A stretch of 17,869 nucleotides of DNA. Source: an uncultured Clostridia bacterium (GTDB taxonomy: Bacteria > Bacillota > Clostridia > Christensenellales > Borkfalkiaceae). The position numbers were made by a program, and so were the translations under genes. Shown one piece after another: positions 8,363 to 15,144 of this stretch. The stretch spans positions 1 to 17,869 of the forward strand of contig CALVXL010000020.1 in the NCBI GenBank assembly GCA_944369635.1, read 5' to 3'. The notes beneath the pieces are model-generated. The model was not told the origin of the DNA, did no database searches, and saw nothing but the letters and a program-made list of their open reading frames with translations. Each line of letters opens with the position of its first letter. The first letter of the stretch is position 1.

Positions 8363-8391
8363 ATTATAACACAATTTCCGTAAATTTACAG
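8363..8391 (-). promoter_or_regulatory. Probable promoter of the degV-family gene
   Basis: A consensus -10 TATAAT lies on the minus strand at 8368-8363. The -35 at 17 nt (CTGTAA, 8391-8386) is poor, so the call rests mainly on the -10 box and its place about 35 nt before the start codon. Confidence 0.5.
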
Positions 8392-8451
8392 TAAATTTAT
8401 TGTAAAAAATGACGAATTCGCCAAATTAGCGGAAAAAATATTGCACATCAC

Positions 8452-8481
8452 TTGCAAAATCGGGGGAAAAAGTGTTATCAT
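8452..8481 (+). promoter_or_regulatory. Probable promoter of aspS
   Basis: TTGCAA (8452-8457), 18 nt, then TATCAT (8476-8481). The transcript would begin near 8488, leaving a leader of about 20 nt that includes the AAGGAG site. There is no room for a T-box leader. Confidence 0.5.
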
Positions 8482-8510
8482 AATCTATAGAAATGCAAGG
8501 AGTCTTTATT

Positions 8511-9848
8511 ATGGACAAGATAAACGGAATCATTAAAAACGATACGGTGGAGCCGGACGAACTTTCCGCGCATGAAAACGATATCGTTACGATAGAAGGG
8601 TTTATTCACAGAATCCGCGAAATGACGGGTTTTTCTTTCGTGATCGTCCGCACCAGGCGGGACGTGGTGCAATGTATTTACGCGCCGGAGTTTTCCGACT
8701 TCAGGTGGAGCGAAAACATTGTGGAAAACTGCTCGGTGAAGATTACGGGCAAGGTTGTCACCAGCCAGGACGCGAAGGGCAACAAGCGCTATGAAATTCA
8801 GATTCATAACGTGGATGTTCTGTCTTCTCCGAAAGAACCGATGCCTATCGTCATCAACAAAAAACAGCTCGACAACGTTCCGCTGGACACCAATCTGGCG
8901 ATGCGTCCCATAACTTTGAGAAATCCCAAGGAACGCGCCATTTTTAAACTTCAGGAAGGCATTGCGCGCGGTTTCCGCGAATTTCTGATGAAAAACGAGT
9001 TTACCGAAATCAGGACGCCGAAAATCGTATTTGCGGGTGCGGAAGGCGGCGCGAATATCTTTAAACTCGATTATTTCGGCAAACAAGTATATCTCACGCA
9101 GAGCCCGCAGTTTTATAAGCAGATGCTCGTCGGCGTATACGAAAGAGTATTCGAGATCGGTCCCGTGTTCCGCGCGGAACACCACGATACTTCGCGCCAT
9201 CTGAACGAATACATTTCCATGGACTTCGAACTGGGCTTTATCGACAGCTTTTACGACATCATGAACATGGAAACGGGCGCGCTCAAGTACATTTTGGAAC
9301 TTTTGAAAAAAGAGTATTCCAAGGAGCTCGAACTCTTGCAGGTAAAAATGCCCGAAATTACGGAAATCCCCGTGATCCGCTTCAAGGACGCAAAGGACAT
9401 CATCGTCAATAAATACAAGAAAAAGATCACCGATTTCAATGACTTCGAGCCGGAAGAAGAACAGCTGATGTGCGACTATGCGAAAAAGCAGTTCAACAGC
9501 GACTTTATATTCGTCACGCACTATCCTTCCAAAAAACGCCCGTTCTATGCGATGGACGATCCGGAAGATCCCGAATATACGCTGAGTTTCGACCTTTTGT
9601 TCCGCGGTATGGAAATCACCACGGGCGGGCAGAGAATTCACGACTACGATATGCAGGTCGCAAAGATGAAGTCCAGCGGCATGAAGGTGGAGGACTTCGA
9701 GTCCTATCTGATGTTCCATAAATACGGGGCGCCTCCGCACGGCGGATTGGGGCTGGGTTTGGAACGTCTTACGATGAATCTGCTCGGATTCAAAAACGTA
9801 CGTTATGCGACCATGTTCCCGAGAGATATCAACAGAGTGACGCCTTAA
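8511..9848 (+). CDS. aspS: Archaeal-type aspartyl-tRNA synthetase, probably non-discriminating (aspartate-tRNA(Asn) ligase)
   Basis: This class II synthetase charges tRNA(Asp), and in its relaxed form also tRNA(Asn), with aspartate. The 445-residue length and motifs match the short archaeal/eukaryotic-type AspRS and not the ~590-residue bacterial type. An N-terminal OB-fold anticodon domain (about 25-105) is followed by YLTQSPQFYKQ (194-204), motif 2 at FRAEHHDTSRHLNEY (220-234), PFYAMDDPEDPEYT (344-357) and motif 3 GLGLERL (414-420). In the OB fold the position that is Trp in discriminating archaeal enzymes (GWVW) reads His (GFIH, 30-33), a change linked to acceptance of tRNA(Asn). The alignment is by eye. 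The ATG at 8511 was chosen because AAGGAG (8497-8502) lies 8 nt before it; an in-frame ATG at 8493 precedes that SD. AsnRS was considered and is less likely. Confidence 0.87.
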   Translation: MDKINGIIKNDTVEPDELSAHENDIVTIEGFIHRIREMTGFSFVIVRTRRDVVQCIYAPEFSDFRWSENIVENCSVKITGKVVTSQDAKGNKRYEIQIHNVDVLSSPKEPMPIVINKKQLDNVPLDTNLAMRPITLRNPKERAIFKLQEGIARGFREFLMKNEFTEIRTPKIVFAGAEGGANIFKLDYFGKQVYLTQSPQFYKQMLVGVYERVFEIGPVFRAEHHDTSRHLNEYISMDFELGFIDSFYDIMNMETGALKYILELLKKEYSKELELLQVKMPEITEIPVIRFKDAKDIIVNKYKKKITDFNDFEPEEEQLMCDYAKKQFNSDFIFVTHYPSKKRPFYAMDDPEDPEYTLSFDLLFRGMEITTGGQRIHDYDMQVAKMKSSGMKVEDFESYLMFHKYGAPPHGGLGLGLERLTMNLLGFKNVRYATMFPRDINRVTP

Positions 9849-9860
9849 ATTGTTTTCGAT

Positions 9861-9882
9861 AAAAAGGGCATGCCCTTTTTTT
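9861..9882 (+). terminator. Intrinsic terminator after aspS
   Basis: A 20-nt perfect palindrome (9861-9880, AAAAAGGGCA and its complement) forms an A/T-flanked GC hairpin that ends in a run of seven T (9876-9882). Confidence 0.8.
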
Positions 9883-9930
9883 GCGGATTGCTCTGCAAAA
9901 AATACTTAAAAGCGTAAAATAAGGAGGATT

Positions 9931-10917
9931 ATGAAAAAATTAACGGCATTTGCAGCTGTTTTAACGGTAATTGCCGCGTTGTTTGCGCTTACTGCATGCG
10001 GTAAACAGGTGACCGTGACTTTTGACGGGAACGGCGGCGCTACCGTTGACGGAGAGGAAACCGTAACGATGGAAATCGTTACCGGACACGATTTTGCCGC
10101 TCCCGTGTTTCAGCGCGACGGGTACAGGTTTGTCGGCTGGGATAAAGATTTAAGCGAGATTTCGGAAGATTGTTCCGTCAAAGCGCTGTGGATCAAAGGC
10201 GCTACGGTCAAGTTCGATATGCAGGGCGGCGAAATGGAAGTGCAGGAAATGTTTTTCGATATCGGAGCGCCTATCGGTAATTTGCCCGTACCCGAAAAAG
10301 GCGACGTGGCTGTATGGAATAATACGCGGGAATATCGCTTTACGGGCTGGTATTTGGACGGCAGGGAAATTAAAACGGGGTATGTCTGGAATTCGGACAA
10401 ATCGGAAATCACCTTGGTCGCGCATTGGGAAAAGGCGGTTAAAATCACGTTCGATTCCGACGGCGGCGATGATTTCGGTTATTCTTATATTTACAGAAAA
10501 GAAGAGATCGGCCGTCTGCCTTCTCCCGAAAAGGGCGAAGTCAGCGCGTGGAACGGCGTGAGAGAATATAAATTCCTCGGTTGGTATCACGGCGAACAAC
10601 AGATTCTGTCTTCCAATATTTACATCGGTGACGACGATAGCATCACGCTTACCGCGCGCTGGGAAAAAGGCGTTAAGGTGAACTTTGAATCGGGCAACGA
10701 AAGCATAGAGGATTTCGCCCATACCTATTTCTTCAACGGAAAAATCGAATATCTTCCGAAGCCGAGGAGCACGCAGAGCGGCGGCCTTGACGATAACGAA
10801 TTTCTCGGCTGGTATCTCAACGGCGTAAAAGTCGAAGTCGGAGATACTTTCGTAGCGGACGGAGAAGAGATCACGCTGGTGGCGAAATGGTCGAGCAACT
10901 GGACGGAAAATTATTGA
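9931..10917 (+). CDS. Lipoprotein with four InlB B-type (Listeria-Bacteroides) repeats
   Basis: This is a predicted membrane-anchored extracellular protein of 328 residues. It has a signal peptide (about 1-22) with a good lipobox, LTAC, giving Cys23 as the lipidated residue. The mature part consists almost wholly of four repeats of the InlB B / Flg_new type (about 27-87, 92-166, 171-244, 248-320). Each begins with a VTFDGNGG-like strand and has a central FxGW(Y) motif (FVGW, FTGW, FLGW, FLGW), ending in ITLVAxW. Repeats 2-4 resemble each other more than repeat 1. Such repeats form small beta folds used in surface or adhesion proteins; the partner here is unknown. The SD AAGGAGG (9921-9927) is only 3 nt from the ATG, unusually close. 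The 3' end overlaps the next gene by 31 nt. Confidence 0.85.
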   Translation: MKKLTAFAAVLTVIAALFALTACGKQVTVTFDGNGGATVDGEETVTMEIVTGHDFAAPVFQRDGYRFVGWDKDLSEISEDCSVKALWIKGATVKFDMQGGEMEVQEMFFDIGAPIGNLPVPEKGDVAVWNNTREYRFTGWYLDGREIKTGYVWNSDKSEITLVAHWEKAVKITFDSDGGDDFGYSYIYRKEEIGRLPSPEKGEVSAWNGVREYKFLGWYHGEQQILSSNIYIGDDDSITLTARWEKGVKVNFESGNESIEDFAHTYFFNGKIEYLPKPRSTQSGGLDDNEFLGWYLNGVKVEVGDTFVADGEEITLVAKWSSNWTENY

Positions 10918-11546
10918 AAGAGGATCGCCTGTACGTATTGTCGGGCGAGGAGATGAAAAAAAATTTCGCCTGCGAACGCGCCGTTCCCTTCAATGAAGCG
11001 ATGTGTTTGGGGAACGCCGCGGCGGCGGATATTTTCGGAAAAGAATTCGTTTCTTACCGCGTTCAAAGCCTGCATACGACGGACGGCGAATATGTAAAAA
11101 AGGTTTTGAGCCCGCTCGCGCCGTTTTTCGCTTTGTCCGAAAGCGTCTGCTTCGTGTTCGGCGAAGATATGTTCTGCAAGATAAACCTGCTTACCCTCGC
11201 GGCATATCTCGATAAAATCGGGTATACGGGACGGGCGGAAGCGGTTTTGCTGAAAGACGAATCGGATTTTTTTGGTGAAAAACGCTTCTTGCAAAATGTC
11301 TTTAAGGACGCGTACGCGGCGTATGAAACGCTCGTTTTGCAAAGACGTATGCCGAAAAAATTTCCCGTTTTTTTGTCGGAAGAAGATGCTTTCAGATATC
11401 TCGATTATAAAAACGGCGGAAAAATCGCGGCGTTCATCCGCGCGCACGCAGGGGAAAAAGATCTGCTTTTTTCTCTGCTGAGGGAGTTTTCTTCGTACGG
11501 TCTGGGCGATACGCAGTATCTGGAAATGATAAAACGTTATAAGTAA
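10887..11546 (+). CDS. Uncharacterised protein resembling DUF1835 family
   Basis: This is a cytoplasmic-looking protein of up to 219 residues without signal peptide or membrane span. The segments VPFNEAMCLG (33-42) and VFGEDMFCKINLLTLAAYL (90-108) resemble DUF1835-containing proteins of Clostridia, recognised by pattern and not by a search. No catalytic role can be given. The start is uncertain. ATG 10887 lies inside the lipoprotein gene with only a weak GGTGG upstream. TTG 10914, in frame, overlaps the lipoprotein stop as TTGA and would begin the protein just before the conserved LYVLSGEE segment. Either way translation appears coupled to the lipoprotein gene, although one product is exported and the other is not. 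A strong terminator follows. Confidence 0.75.
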   Translation: MVEQLDGKLLKEDRLYVLSGEEMKKNFACERAVPFNEAMCLGNAAAADIFGKEFVSYRVQSLHTTDGEYVKKVLSPLAPFFALSESVCFVFGEDMFCKINLLTLAAYLDKIGYTGRAEAVLLKDESDFFGEKRFLQNVFKDAYAAYETLVLQRRMPKKFPVFLSEEDAFRYLDYKNGGKIAAFIRAHAGEKDLLFSLLREFSSYGLGDTQYLEMIKRYK

Positions 11547-11553
11547 AAAAACG

Positions 11554-11587
11554 CTCCGCCGCGGCACAGCCGCGGCGGAGGCTTTTT
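11554..11587. terminator. Terminator between convergent DUF1835-like and DUF4363 genes
   Basis: A perfect 12-bp GC-rich stem (11554-11565 with 11569-11580) and a 3-nt loop are followed by GC and five T. An A-run upstream (11545-11551) gives a T-run on the minus strand, so both converging transcripts may end here. Confidence 0.87.
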
Positions 11588-11633
11588 AAAGTTTGACGGG
11601 TTATCGGTATTTTGATGAGGGTTTTTCGTTTCG

Positions 11634-12011
11634 TTAAAACAGATTGGAAAGCGTCAGTGCGTACGTTTTGGGAATCTGATCGCAAAGCTCTTTTAATACG
11701 TCGATTTTGGAAAGCGCGTCCTCGTACTTTCCGAAAGAAATGAGCGAAAGCGTTTCCGCCAGCCAGAGTTCCATTTCGCGGATGTCGTTGTGCGGAATGA
11801 AAATATGGAGTACTTCTTTTTTGCGCCGCCAGCATTCCTGCGCCGCGGCGACGTCCTGTTTGTTTGCCGTTTCGTTGAGCGTTTTTTCGTAAAGACTGTC
11901 CACCACGCAGGTGAATTCGCCGAATTGTTTGTTCACGAAAGAATGTTCGAAAATCGCCGCGCCGATAATCAGCGCAAGGCAGATGACGATCGATACGAGG
12001 CTCTTTACCAT
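11634..12011 (-). CDS. DUF4363 family protein
   Basis: This is a small protein of 125 residues with one N-terminal membrane segment (about 5-22, SLVSIVICLALIIGAAIF) and a helical, charged outer domain rich in Trp, Lys and Glu (WRRKKEVLHIFIPHNDIREMELWLAET). This matches DUF4363 proteins, which often sit beside DUF421/YetF genes in spore-formers. A strong AAGGAGG site lies in the end of the yetF-like gene, and the ATG at 12011 overlaps that gene's stop by 7 nt, so the two are translationally coupled. Function is unknown. A membrane-bound partner of the YetF-like protein is a fair inference from the pairing. Confidence 0.8.
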   Translation of the reverse strand: MVKSLVSIVICLALIIGAAIFEHSFVNKQFGEFTCVVDSLYEKTLNETANKQDVAAAQECWRRKKEVLHIFIPHNDIREMELWLAETLSLISFGKYEDALSKIDVLKELCDQIPKTYALTLSNLF

Positions 12012-12691
12012 TGCGCCTCCTTCGGCAGCGTTTCGCGGCAGATCTTATATTTTTCTCCGCGCTTCTGGAAGTAAATTCTGCCGTTGCTGTCGGCGGTCAT
12101 CACCGCCACGTCTTTCAGTAAGGCGTTTTGTTTTTTTAAAAAGTCCGTTACGAAAGATTCGCCCAGCCGCGTATTTTCCGCCGCGCTTTTGTTGATCTTT
12201 CCGTCGCTGATCAAAAGAACGGAAAGCGCGGGGACGTATCCTTCTTTTTTTTGTTTTTCGAGTGCGGAAAGGTTTCCGTTCGCTTCGTAAATGGCATAGT
12301 CCACGTCGTCAAGGGAAAAGTATCCCTGCGTGCGCATCGATTCGATGAGATCGGAAACGCTCATGTCGTTTCTTTTGAGTTCTTTCAGATCCACGCCGTT
12401 TTTGTTGATGACGACGCTTGGCTTTCCCGAAATCACGCGCTGCAGAAAGGAGCCGCAGTTTTCTAAAAGAAAGATCAGCTGGTGCAATAAAAAAAGCGCG
12501 AGGATCGCCACCACGCCGTATACGAGCGGAATGGAAACGTCCGCCATCGGAATGCACGCAAGGTCGGCGATGATCATCGTGATGATGAATTCGAAGGGCT
12601 GCATTTCGCCGATCTGGCGTTTGCCCATCAGCCGCATGACGATCATCAGCGTGAGAAAGATGATCGCGGTGCGGATAAATATGATAATCAT
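12005..12691 (-). CDS. YetF-like DUF421 membrane protein
   Basis: This is a 228-residue membrane protein with an N-terminal segment and two more spans (about 3-20, 34-50, 55-76), then a soluble DUF421 domain. The family motif GKRQIGEMQPFEF lies at 23-35, GKPSVVINKNGV at 89-100, and LIESMRTQGYFSLDDVDYAIYEANGNLS at about 115-142 (key residues R120, G123, D129, E136, G139). In Bacillus, YetF-type proteins are linked to spore inner-membrane stability and resistance. I chose ATG 12691, where similarity begins. The frame is open to 12811, but that extension runs antisense through the folate riboswitch. No SD is visible before ATG 12691 or before an in-frame ATG at 12709, so the exact start is uncertain. 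Confidence 0.85.
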   Translation of the reverse strand: MIIIFIRTAIIFLTLMIVMRLMGKRQIGEMQPFEFIITMIIADLACIPMADVSIPLVYGVVAILALFLLHQLIFLLENCGSFLQRVISGKPSVVINKNGVDLKELKRNDMSVSDLIESMRTQGYFSLDDVDYAIYEANGNLSALEKQKKEGYVPALSVLLISDGKINKSAAENTRLGESFVTDFLKKQNALLKDVAVMTADSNGRIYFQKRGEKYKICRETLPKEAQW

Positions 12692-12724
12692 ACGATTATT
12701 ATGCCGCATATGCTTGAAATTATG

Positions 12725-12753
12725 TTGACTTTTCCGGGAAATTCGTGTAGTAT
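12725..12753 (+). promoter_or_regulatory. Probable promoter of the folT transcript
   Basis: TTGACT (12725-12730), 17 nt, TAGTAT (12748-12753). The predicted start near 12760 coincides with the first base of the THF riboswitch. TATGAT at 12751 is an alternative -10. Confidence 0.55.
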
Positions 12754-12758
12754 GATAC

Positions 12759-12854
12759 TTGCAGAGTAGCAAAAACGCGTTAAGTGTTGCAAAATGGGAT
12801 GTTGTTTGCAAACGAAAGCCGAAAGGCTGCGGTGTTTTTGCGCGTCCGTTGCAA
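12759..12854 (+). promoter_or_regulatory. THF (tetrahydrofolate) riboswitch aptamer
   Basis: The conserved elements of the THF aptamer occur in order: AGAGTAG (12763-12769), CGCGTTAAGTG (12776-12786), ATGGGATGTTG (12794-12804), ACGAA (12812-12816), GCGGTG (12829-12834) and TCCGTT (12845-12850). The helices can be read directly: P1 TTGCA/TGCAA (12759-12763, 12850-12854), P2 GCAAAAAC/GTTTTTGC (12769-12776, 12834-12841), P3 TTGCAAA/TTTGCAA (12787-12793, 12805-12811) and a short AGCC-GAAA-GGCT hairpin (12817-12828). Such aptamers sense reduced folate and lower expression of folate uptake genes. The next gene is a folate-type ECF S component, which fits. Confidence 0.93.
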
Positions 12855-12856
12855 AC

Positions 12857-12880
12857 GGCCGCCGCAAGCGGTCTTTTTTT
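12857..12880 (+). terminator. Riboswitch-controlled terminator upstream of folT
   Basis: Stem GGCCGC/GCGGTC (12857-12862, 12868-12873, one G-U) with loop CGCAA is followed by seven T (12874-12880). A competing hairpin CCGTT-GCA-AACGG (12846-12858) uses the aptamer's conserved CCGTT and the first two bases of this stem, so it can act as an antiterminator when folate is absent. Confidence 0.75.
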
Positions 12881-12883
12881 CGG

Positions 12884-12913
12884 ACCTCTCCAAAATTTTC
12901 GGGAGGTTTTTTA
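12884..12913 (+). promoter_or_regulatory. Hairpin covering the folT ribosome binding site
   Basis: ACCTCTC (12884-12890) can pair with GGGAGGT (12901-12907) with one U-G pair. The latter contains the folT SD, and six T follow (12907-12912). It could block translation or act as a second terminator. Confidence 0.55.
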
Positions 12914-12915
12914 TT

Positions 12916-13563
12916 ATGGAAAAAACTGAAACAGCCGCATGGAAAAAAATATTTTTTTCCGAACTGATCCTTTCTAAGTCCGCAGGACAAAGGATCGCTT
13001 ATGTCGCGGTGATCGCCGCGCTGTCCGTCGTTTCCAACATGTTTTTGGAATTTAAGTTTTTCGACGTGCAGTTTTCGATCACCATTCTCATTTCCGCGTT
13101 GGCGGGAATCATGTTGGGGCCCTTAAGCGGCTTCGCCGCCTGTTATATCGGCGATCTTGCGGGCTATATTTACAATTCCTGGGGCTATATCTATATGCCT
13201 TGGGTAGGCTTGTCTACGGGAATGCTGGCGTTTTTGGGCGGGCTCATCATGAATATCCGCCTGAATTTCAAAGGCGCGGTATATGTGAAACTCGCCGCTA
13301 TATGTGTTCTTTCCTTTTTGGTGTGCACCGTAGGCATCAACAGCACGGGTTTTTATTTTTACAACCGTGCAATGGGATTTTCAACGGCGGTCGTCGACTA
13401 CGTTTCCGAGCGCTTCGGCACGGGCGTGAGTTACTTCGGCTACGTAGCCTACCGTTTGTTTTTCAAAGGGCAGATCTGGAACAATGTATTCAATTACGCG
13501 TTGCTATTTGCGCTCGTTCCCGTTCTTAACGCGGTAAAACCGTTAAAAATCAATATCGGATGA
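12916..13563 (+). CDS. folT: Folate ECF transporter S component
   Basis: This is the membrane substrate-binding subunit of an energy-coupling-factor vitamin importer; the shared EcfA/A'/T module lies elsewhere. It has 215 residues with about six hydrophobic spans after a short basic/aromatic N-terminus. YVAVIAALSVVSNMFLEFKF (33-52) and ISALAGIMLGPLSGFAACYIGDLAGYI (62-88; key G67, G71, P72, G75, D83) are typical of S components of the folate group. The folate assignment is supported by the THF riboswitch directly upstream. ATG 12916 was chosen because GGGAGG (12901-12906) lies 9 nt before it. The open frame extends upstream to 12784 but runs through the riboswitch. The stop is 3 nt from the end of the convergent flippase gene. 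Confidence 0.9.
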   Translation: MEKTETAAWKKIFFSELILSKSAGQRIAYVAVIAALSVVSNMFLEFKFFDVQFSITILISALAGIMLGPLSGFAACYIGDLAGYIYNSWGYIYMPWVGLSTGMLAFLGGLIMNIRLNFKGAVYVKLAAICVLSFLVCTVGINSTGFYFYNRAMGFSTAVVDYVSERFGTGVSYFGYVAYRLFFKGQIWNNVFNYALLFALVPVLNAVKPLKINIG

Positions 13564-13566
13564 TTC

Positions 13567-15102
13567 TTATCGGCGGGCGGAAGATTTCTTTCGCCCGCCG
13601 AGTTTTGCAAGCAGCGGCAGTTTTTTCAGTCTGGAAAGGTCGATGAGCCCGAATACCGCATACAAAAGCGTGTTGAACGCGACGGTTACTCCCCCGATCA
13701 GAAGCAGGGTGAACAAATTGCCCAGATAATCGATAAGCAGATTTTCGAGCAGAAATCCCACTGCCGAAGACGGAATCAAAAACGCGATGCCGAGTAAAAC
13801 GAATTTCAGATAGTTCGGTTTTACCCGGCTCGTTTTATTGATCAGCCTTAAATTCAGTACGGAAGTCAAACCGAATACCACGGCGAAGCCCACGACCAGC
13901 GAGTAAATACCGATAAATTGCGGCAAAAACCAAATGCAGGCGAGCATGACCGCCGCGCCGATCACGTAGTAAAGCAACGTTTTTCTTTCCAAGCCCATGG
14001 AATTGAGTATGGACGTGGAGAGTCCGGATATGCCCATGAACAGCATCAAAAAGGCGGAGTGCGACAGGTAAATGCCGCTCTGTGCGTCGCGGTAGATCAG
14101 CGTGCCGATTTCTTCTCCGAGCACGAGATACGGCGGGATAAAAAGACACGACGTAAACACGCTCAGTTTTACCGCTTTTTCGATGTTGGCTTTCATCGCC
14201 GCGGCGTCTTTTTTGTAATAGTTTTCCGAAATTTCGGGAATCAGCACCAGCACGAATGATCCGAGAAGCGTCGAAGGCACAAACAACAGCGGCACCGCCA
14301 TGCCGAACGCGCTGCCGAAAAGCGAAAGCGCTTCGCTGTTGGTGAGTCCTGCGGCGACGAGACGGAGCGGTAAAATGATGGACACCAGCGAATTGATGAC
14401 GGAGTTCGCCGTCCGCATGGCGGTGATGGGCAAAACGGAGCCGAACAGCGGCACGAATTCCTTTTTGGGGTTGGAAAATCTTCCGCCACGCAGAAAAAAC
14501 ATCAACATGCCCGCGGAGAAGGAAAAAATATACGAGCCGAGCACGGCAAACGCCGCGCGCTTTGCGCCTTCGAACACGTCGGTCGCGCCCGTAATCAAAA
14601 TGACGCCGAGGAAGATCATCACCACTTCTTCTAAAAGTTCGATGACGCTGTACGGCAAAAAGTCCTTATTTCCCCAGAATACGCCCCTAAGGACGGAATA
14701 GACGCAATTGAAGGTCAGCGCGGGCAGAACGATCAAAAAGATCGTCATGCAACGCTCGTCCGTAAATAAAAATCCGAACGCGCCGTGTCCTAAAAGGAAG
14801 GTCAGCATGAGCGGCAGGCTGATCAATACGGCGAGCAGAATGCCTGCCGTGATCACGCTTTTTTCCCTTTTCGGCTGGTTAAGCGCCTTATATTTTGTCA
14901 TCAGCCGCGAAATCGTAACGGGTATGCCCGAACACGATACCGTCAGCAAAACGGCGAACACCGAAAGCGCGATATGGTAAATTCCCACGCCTTCCGATCC
15001 GATCGTGCGGGAGAGAAATATTCTGTATATGAAGCCGAGACATTTTTCGGCGATGGCAAAAACGGTGACGACCGCCGCGGTTTTGTATAGTTTTCTGATA
15101 AT
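13567..15102 (-). CDS. SpoVB/MurJ-like polysaccharide flippase with a non-canonical start codon
   Basis: This is a multidrug/oligosaccharidyl-lipid/polysaccharide exporter family membrane protein. SpoVB relatives act in spore cortex or envelope synthesis by flipping lipid-linked precursors. About 14 hydrophobic segments are present. The first standard start is GTG 14988, but that cuts inside the conserved N-terminal motif: upstream the same frame reads IRKLYKTAAVVT and then LGFIYRIFLSRTIGSEGVGIY, as in SpoVB homologues. Between the in-frame TAA and GTG 14988 there is no ATG, GTG or TTG. A strong SD, GAGGTGAT (15110-15103), lies directly before ATT (15102) and ATC (15099). Starting there gives about 511 residues, near the family's ~520. 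A small deletion or sequence error is the alternative. The C-terminus overlaps the folT terminator. Confidence 0.85.
   Translation of the reverse strand: MIRKLYKTAAVVTVFAIAEKCLGFIYRIFLSRTIGSEGVGIYHIALSVFAVLLTVSCSGIPVTISRLMTKYKALNQPKREKSVITAGILLAVLISLPLMLTFLLGHGAFGFLFTDERCMTIFLIVLPALTFNCVYSVLRGVFWGNKDFLPYSVIELLEEVVMIFLGVILITGATDVFEGAKRAAFAVLGSYIFSFSAGMLMFFLRGGRFSNPKKEFVPLFGSVLPITAMRTANSVINSLVSIILPLRLVAAGLTNSEALSLFGSAFGMAVPLLFVPSTLLGSFVLVLIPEISENYYKKDAAAMKANIEKAVKLSVFTSCLFIPPYLVLGEEIGTLIYRDAQSGIYLSHSAFLMLFMGISGLSTSILNSMGLERKTLLYYVIGAAVMLACIWFLPQFIGIYSLVVGFAVVFGLTSVLNLRLINKTSRVKPNYLKFVLLGIAFLIPSSAVGFLLENLLIDYLGNLFTLLLIGGVTVAFNTLLYAVFGLIDLSRLKKLPLLAKLGGRKKSSARR
13571..13606 (+). terminator. folT terminator embedded in the 3' end of the flippase gene
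   Basis: A 13-bp stem (13571-13583 with 13588-13600, one G-U) begins 8 nt after the folT stop and is followed by AGTTTT. The same bases encode the last residues (GGRKKSSARR) of the minus-strand SpoVB-like gene. The T-run is short. On the minus strand there is no T-run, so it serves folT only. Confidence 0.65.
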
Positions 15103-15144
15103 ATCACCTCGCGCACTTTCGTTTTTTCTTTATTTCGTCAGTTT

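Noticed and set aside
8478..9740. 420-residue open frame on the minus strand
   Set aside because: It is antisense to aspS, whose motifs are intact. The protein is Phe/His/Arg-rich with no recognisable domain, as expected of a shadow frame.
8511..9848. Asparaginyl-tRNA synthetase
   Set aside because: The LTQSPQFYKQ and PFYAMDDPEDPEYT segments follow archaeal AspRS, not AsnRS, although the two families are close.
12692..12811. N-terminal extension of the yetF-like protein
   Set aside because: The 40 extra residues are not membrane-like and lie antisense to the THF riboswitch; family similarity begins at 12691.
12784..12915. N-terminal extension of FolT
   Set aside because: It would translate the riboswitch and its terminator; a good SD precedes ATG 12916.
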